From the NCBI GenBank assembly GCA_017646335.1, contig JAGCMT010000111.1, forward strand, positions 1-58,005: 58,005 nt of DNA, given 5' to 3'. Of the stretch, positions 55,468 through 58,005 are shown piece after piece. Below the pieces are notes generated by a model. The model did no database searches. It had not been told where the DNA came from and saw only the letters and a list, made by a program, of their open reading frames with translations. A program made the translations under genes and the position numbers. The stretch's first letter is position 1; the number at the start of each line of letters is the position of its first letter. This DNA is from Burkholderiaceae bacterium. GTDB lineage: Bacteria > Pseudomonadota > Gammaproteobacteria > Burkholderiales > Burkholderiaceae_F.

Positions 55468-56364
55468 TCAATTTCGAACGATCAATAACGGTACGTTGCT
55501 TGCGTGAGCAATACGCATGGCTGTCGAACCCATAACGGCTGACATAAAACGACCGTAACCGTGAGAGCCCAAAACCAAGACATCCAAACCGGTACGAGCG
55601 GCATATTGACCGATTTCTTCACCCGGATTACCAATCAGAAGCACTTCCTTGGCTTTCACGCCGGCCTCTTCAAAAAGCGGTTTGGTCGGTTCGGTGGCAA
55701 TGGCAAATTTTTCTTGTTGCAAGAGCTGGAGCTTTTCCTTGGTTAACCCCATCAAAGAAAGACCCGGTGCGGGCATCATGAACATATTGGGCTCGTCATA
55801 AACGGCGCTGATCACTTCATATTCGGCTTCCTGGCCGAAAAGCGCACGGTGTGTGAGCATGTATTTCACTGCTTTTGTGCTGAATTCCGAACCGTCAACG
55901 GCGACACCCACTTTTAGGTGATCGACGTGCGGAACTTCTTGGCCGCGTAACATCAACACCGGCGTTTTCGTTTGAGCCAACACCCCATTGGTGACGGAAC
56001 CGAAAAGAAGACCTTCCATGGCCGTGTGGCCGTGAGAGCCCATCACGATTAAATCGGCATTACGCTTTTCAGCCTCTTGAGCGATCATGTCGGCCGGGTT
56101 GCCCACGAGTGTGACCTCTTCATATTTCATACCGGCTTTTTGAAGAATTTCGCGAGCACTGCCTAACGTTTTATCGAATTCTTCTTTGTAGAAAATTTGT
56201 AAGGTTTCCGGCGAGGCCAATCCCAATGCGCGAGCGGGCAAATGCGGTTGTACATTGACCAACACAATCGTGGGATTTTTCCCGATAAGGGATGTTCGGT
56301 GAGTAATGAAAGAAACGGCGTTGTTGCTATAGACGCTGCCGTCAACAGGGACAATGATCTTCAT
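55468..56364 (-). CDS. Tandem-domain universal stress protein
   Basis: 298-residue protein with two UspA domains (about 1-140 and 150-298). Both keep the ATP-binding G-2x-G-9x-G(S/T) pattern: GSHGHTAMEGLLFGSVT in the first and GSHGYGRFMSAVMGSTA in the second, so both may bind nucleotide. Each domain starts with a VDGS motif. The role in stress survival is inferred from the family. Monocistronic, on the opposite strand to the tRNAs and rtcB. Confidence 0.88.
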   Translation of the reverse strand: MKIIVPVDGSVYSNNAVSFITHRTSLIGKNPTIVLVNVQPHLPARALGLASPETLQIFYKEEFDKTLGSAREILQKAGMKYEEVTLVGNPADMIAQEAEKRNADLIVMGSHGHTAMEGLLFGSVTNGVLAQTKTPVLMLRGQEVPHVDHLKVGVAVDGSEFSTKAVKYMLTHRALFGQEAEYEVISAVYDEPNMFMMPAPGLSLMGLTKEKLQLLQQEKFAIATEPTKPLFEEAGVKAKEVLLIGNPGEEIGQYAARTGLDVLVLGSHGYGRFMSAVMGSTAMRIAHASNVPLLIVRN

Positions 56365-56673
56365 AAAAGGTACCTTCTAAACTGGAGATCGAGCGATAGA
56401 AGTCGTAGCCTATGGGCACAAACGAACGATCGTCGATAAGGACATCAAAAAAATCATATCTACTGATAACTTTATCGAAAACCCTTACAAAAAGCTATCC
56501 CTGTTTATGTGATTTTCCACAAAATATATGTAAAAGAATAAAACGATCGATAGATATTGTGTTTTTGCCTTGATTTTCGAATTTCGGAAGTTTTTGAGTG
56601 AGAAATAGGGTGTTACTGCGTCATGATTTGACGTGAAATGGGTGATAATGAAAGTCGATAAGGAGTAATAATC
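56365..56673. other. Divergent intergenic region between usp and rtcB
   Basis: 309 bp, AT-rich, holding the promoters of two divergent genes. An inverted repeat CGTCA-TGATT-TGACG (56619-56633) lies 40 bp before rtcB and could be an operator. A GATAAT follows at 56643. No sigma-54 site of the kind used for E. coli rtcBA was seen. Confidence 0.4.
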
Positions 56674-57870
56674 ATGACCATTTGTAAAGTCATTTCGGAT
56701 ACGGGAGCTGTTCCCGTCAAAATTTGGACCGATGATGTGGATGTCGGTTCGATCGAACAGTTGAAAAATGTTGCTCGTTTGCCTTTTGTATTTCATCACG
56801 TGGCGGCCATGCCGGACGTGCATGTGGGCATGGGCGCAACAATCGGTAGTGTGATTGCAACGCGTGAGGCAGTGATTCCGGCCGCGGTTGGTGTGGATAT
56901 CGGTTGCGGGATGTTAGCGGCTAAAACGAACTTGCGCCGTGGCGATACCGATACGAAAAGTTTGGGCGAGGCGATGAAGTCGATTCTTCGTCGTACACCG
57001 GTCGGTTTCCAACAGCATAAAGACAAGAATATCCACTGGGATGCCTGTCGTTTGTTTGAGGACGATTTAAATGAGTTGTTGTCCCGTGAGCCCAAGGTAT
57101 TAAGCGACATGAAGTCTCGCCATTGGACCAATGAAATGGGAAGTTTGGGCGGTGGTAATCACTTCATTGAATTAAGTGCCGACGAAAACGATGATTTGTG
57201 GGTGATGTTGCACACGGGCTCTCGCGGTCCGGGCAATGTGATGGCCTCTTTCTTTATTCGCAAAGCCAAAGCGCTGGCACAAGCCGCGGGGGTGGAGTTG
57301 CCGGATTGGAATTTAGCCTCTTTCCGTGAGGGAACACGCGATTTTGAGAACTATATGTTGGCGACCGCTTGGGCTCAACGTTATGCTTTTGTCAACCGCC
57401 AAGAGATTTTGGCCGATGTGATGAAGTCGTTGGCTGATATTTGGCCGGGTATCCAACTTGACGGTGAAGTGATCAATTGTCATCACAATTACGTGGAAAA
57501 AGAAGAGCACTTCGGTGAGAAAGTTTGGGTGACTCGGAAAGGTGCGATCCGAGCTCAGGCCGGAGAAATGGGCATTATTCCGGGAAGTATGGGAACGCGT
57601 TCTTATTTAGTTCGCGGTTTGGGTAATGCGGAATCGTTCAATAGCTCGTCTCACGGTGCAGGCCGAAAAATGAGTCGTACACAAGCGCAAAAGGCATTTA
57701 GTGTTGAGGATCTTCGCCGTCAAACCGAGGGCGTCGTTTGTCGTCAGGACAAAGGGGTGATCGACGAGATTCCCGGTGCTTACAAACGTATTGAGGACGT
57801 GATGGCTAATCAAACCGATTTGACGGAAACTGTGCACACTCTCAAGCAAGTGTTGTGCGTGAAGGGTTAA
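56674..57870 (+). CDS. rtcB: RNA ligase RtcB
   Basis: 398-residue GTP- and Mn-dependent ligase joining 2',3'-cyclic-phosphate RNA ends to 5'-OH ends. Metal and guanylylation residues are visible: DVHVGMGATIG (about 48-58), VDIGCGM with Asp75 and Cys78, SLGGGNHFIEL, HTGSRG, CHHNYVEKE, GSMGTRSYLVRG and the GMP-accepting His327 in SSHGAGRKMSR. GGAG precedes the ATG. Neither rtcA nor rtcR lies in the visible neighbourhood, so this is a stand-alone RtcB. Confidence 0.95.
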   Translation: MTICKVISDTGAVPVKIWTDDVDVGSIEQLKNVARLPFVFHHVAAMPDVHVGMGATIGSVIATREAVIPAAVGVDIGCGMLAAKTNLRRGDTDTKSLGEAMKSILRRTPVGFQQHKDKNIHWDACRLFEDDLNELLSREPKVLSDMKSRHWTNEMGSLGGGNHFIELSADENDDLWVMLHTGSRGPGNVMASFFIRKAKALAQAAGVELPDWNLASFREGTRDFENYMLATAWAQRYAFVNRQEILADVMKSLADIWPGIQLDGEVINCHHNYVEKEEHFGEKVWVTRKGAIRAQAGEMGIIPGSMGTRSYLVRGLGNAESFNSSSHGAGRKMSRTQAQKAFSVEDLRRQTEGVVCRQDKGVIDEIPGAYKRIEDVMANQTDLTETVHTLKQVLCVKG

Positions 57871-57885
57871 GTCGAATCCAAAATG

Positions 57886-57911
57886 CAAAAACCACCGAAA
57901 GGTGGTTTTTT
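57886..57911. terminator. Terminator of rtcB, probably shared with the next gene
   Basis: 10-bp stem AAAAACCACC / GGTGGTTTTT with a GAAA loop and T on both sides; it lies between convergent genes. Confidence 0.88.
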
Positions 57912-57917
57912 GTCATT

Positions 57918-58005
57918 TTAGCTTTGTCGCGCTTTCTTGAGTTCGAGAGCCTCTTTGCCCGAGAGGTGATCGATCGTGAGCTCCATCACGGAGACGGCAT
58001 CGATA
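57918..58005 (-). CDS. C-terminal end of an unidentified protein (partial)
   Basis: The minus strand is open from the window edge to TAA at 57920-57918, giving 28 residues that end GKEALELKKARQS. The piece contains MELTIDHLSG. Spacing to the terminator and codon use (CTC, GAG, AAG) suit a real gene. Too little is present to name it. Confidence 0.55.
   Translation of the reverse strand, partial: IDAVSVMELTIDHLSGKEALELKKARQS

Overview
The window is a piece of a bacterial chromosome with roughly balanced GC. It is densely packed with housekeeping genes, and I see no phage, insertion sequence or CRISPR array. The gene neighbourhoods are betaproteobacterial (Burkholderiales): tyrS / M23 peptidase / anmK / erpA / rpsI / rplM, then nrdR-ribD-ribE...ribH-nusB-thiL-pgpA-pncC, and purM / hda / HAD phosphatase / pcnB / folK. 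The carriers are mostly for dicarboxylates, amino acids and polyamines, with no sugar uptake genes. That would fit a gut-type Sutterellaceae such as Sutterella or Parasutterella, but this placement is inference.

Layout. 1-147: the 3' end of a 5S rRNA and its rrn terminator. 252-3308: lptF-lptG (LPS export) and a flavodoxin/ferredoxin protein. 3339-11556 (minus strand): a double-length UvrA, an EamA exporter, an M20 amidohydrolase and a ribosome hibernation factor. 11835-15402: an Arg-rich/acidic low-complexity protein, an M61 peptidase and an SH3-NlpC/P60 hydrolase. 15466-21471: a thioredoxin, rplM-rpsI, erpA, anmK, an M23 endopeptidase and tyrS. 21557-29897: dtd, nrdR and the riboflavin/nusB/thiL/pgpA/pncC/CNNM run. 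In it the usual ribBA is absent between ribE and ribH, and an old yellow enzyme gene stands there instead. 29998-35571: iadA, pyrF, a DsbG-like lipoprotein, a YigZ-family protein and groES-groEL. 35757-39982: dacB, a 590-bp gene-free stretch with repeats and terminators, then a polar amino acid ABC transporter. 40084-49961: a phosphoesterase, a Cys-rich-tailed membrane protein, an SSF symporter, mnmA, a nitronate monooxygenase-like gene, pncA, a SLC13 carrier with a structured leader, and a potE antiporter. 50068-54974: purM, hda, HAD phosphatase, pcnB, folK and a DUF486 protein. 55040-58005: tRNA-Val(CAC), two identical tRNA-Leu(CAA) genes, a tandem universal stress protein, rtcB and the C-terminal codons of one more gene.

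Most transcription units end in clear intrinsic terminators, several of them shared by convergent genes. I did not find a clearly new multi-gene system. The items most worth a second look are the four-ATPase UvrA, the charge-segregated protein at 11835, the repeat/terminator-rich gap before the ABC transporter, the two-hairpin leader of the SLC13 gene, the orphan potE with its leader, and the duplicated tRNA-Leu(CAA) in a genome that favours TTG leucine codons. CDS coordinates include the stop codon. Residue positions are approximate unless a single residue is named.
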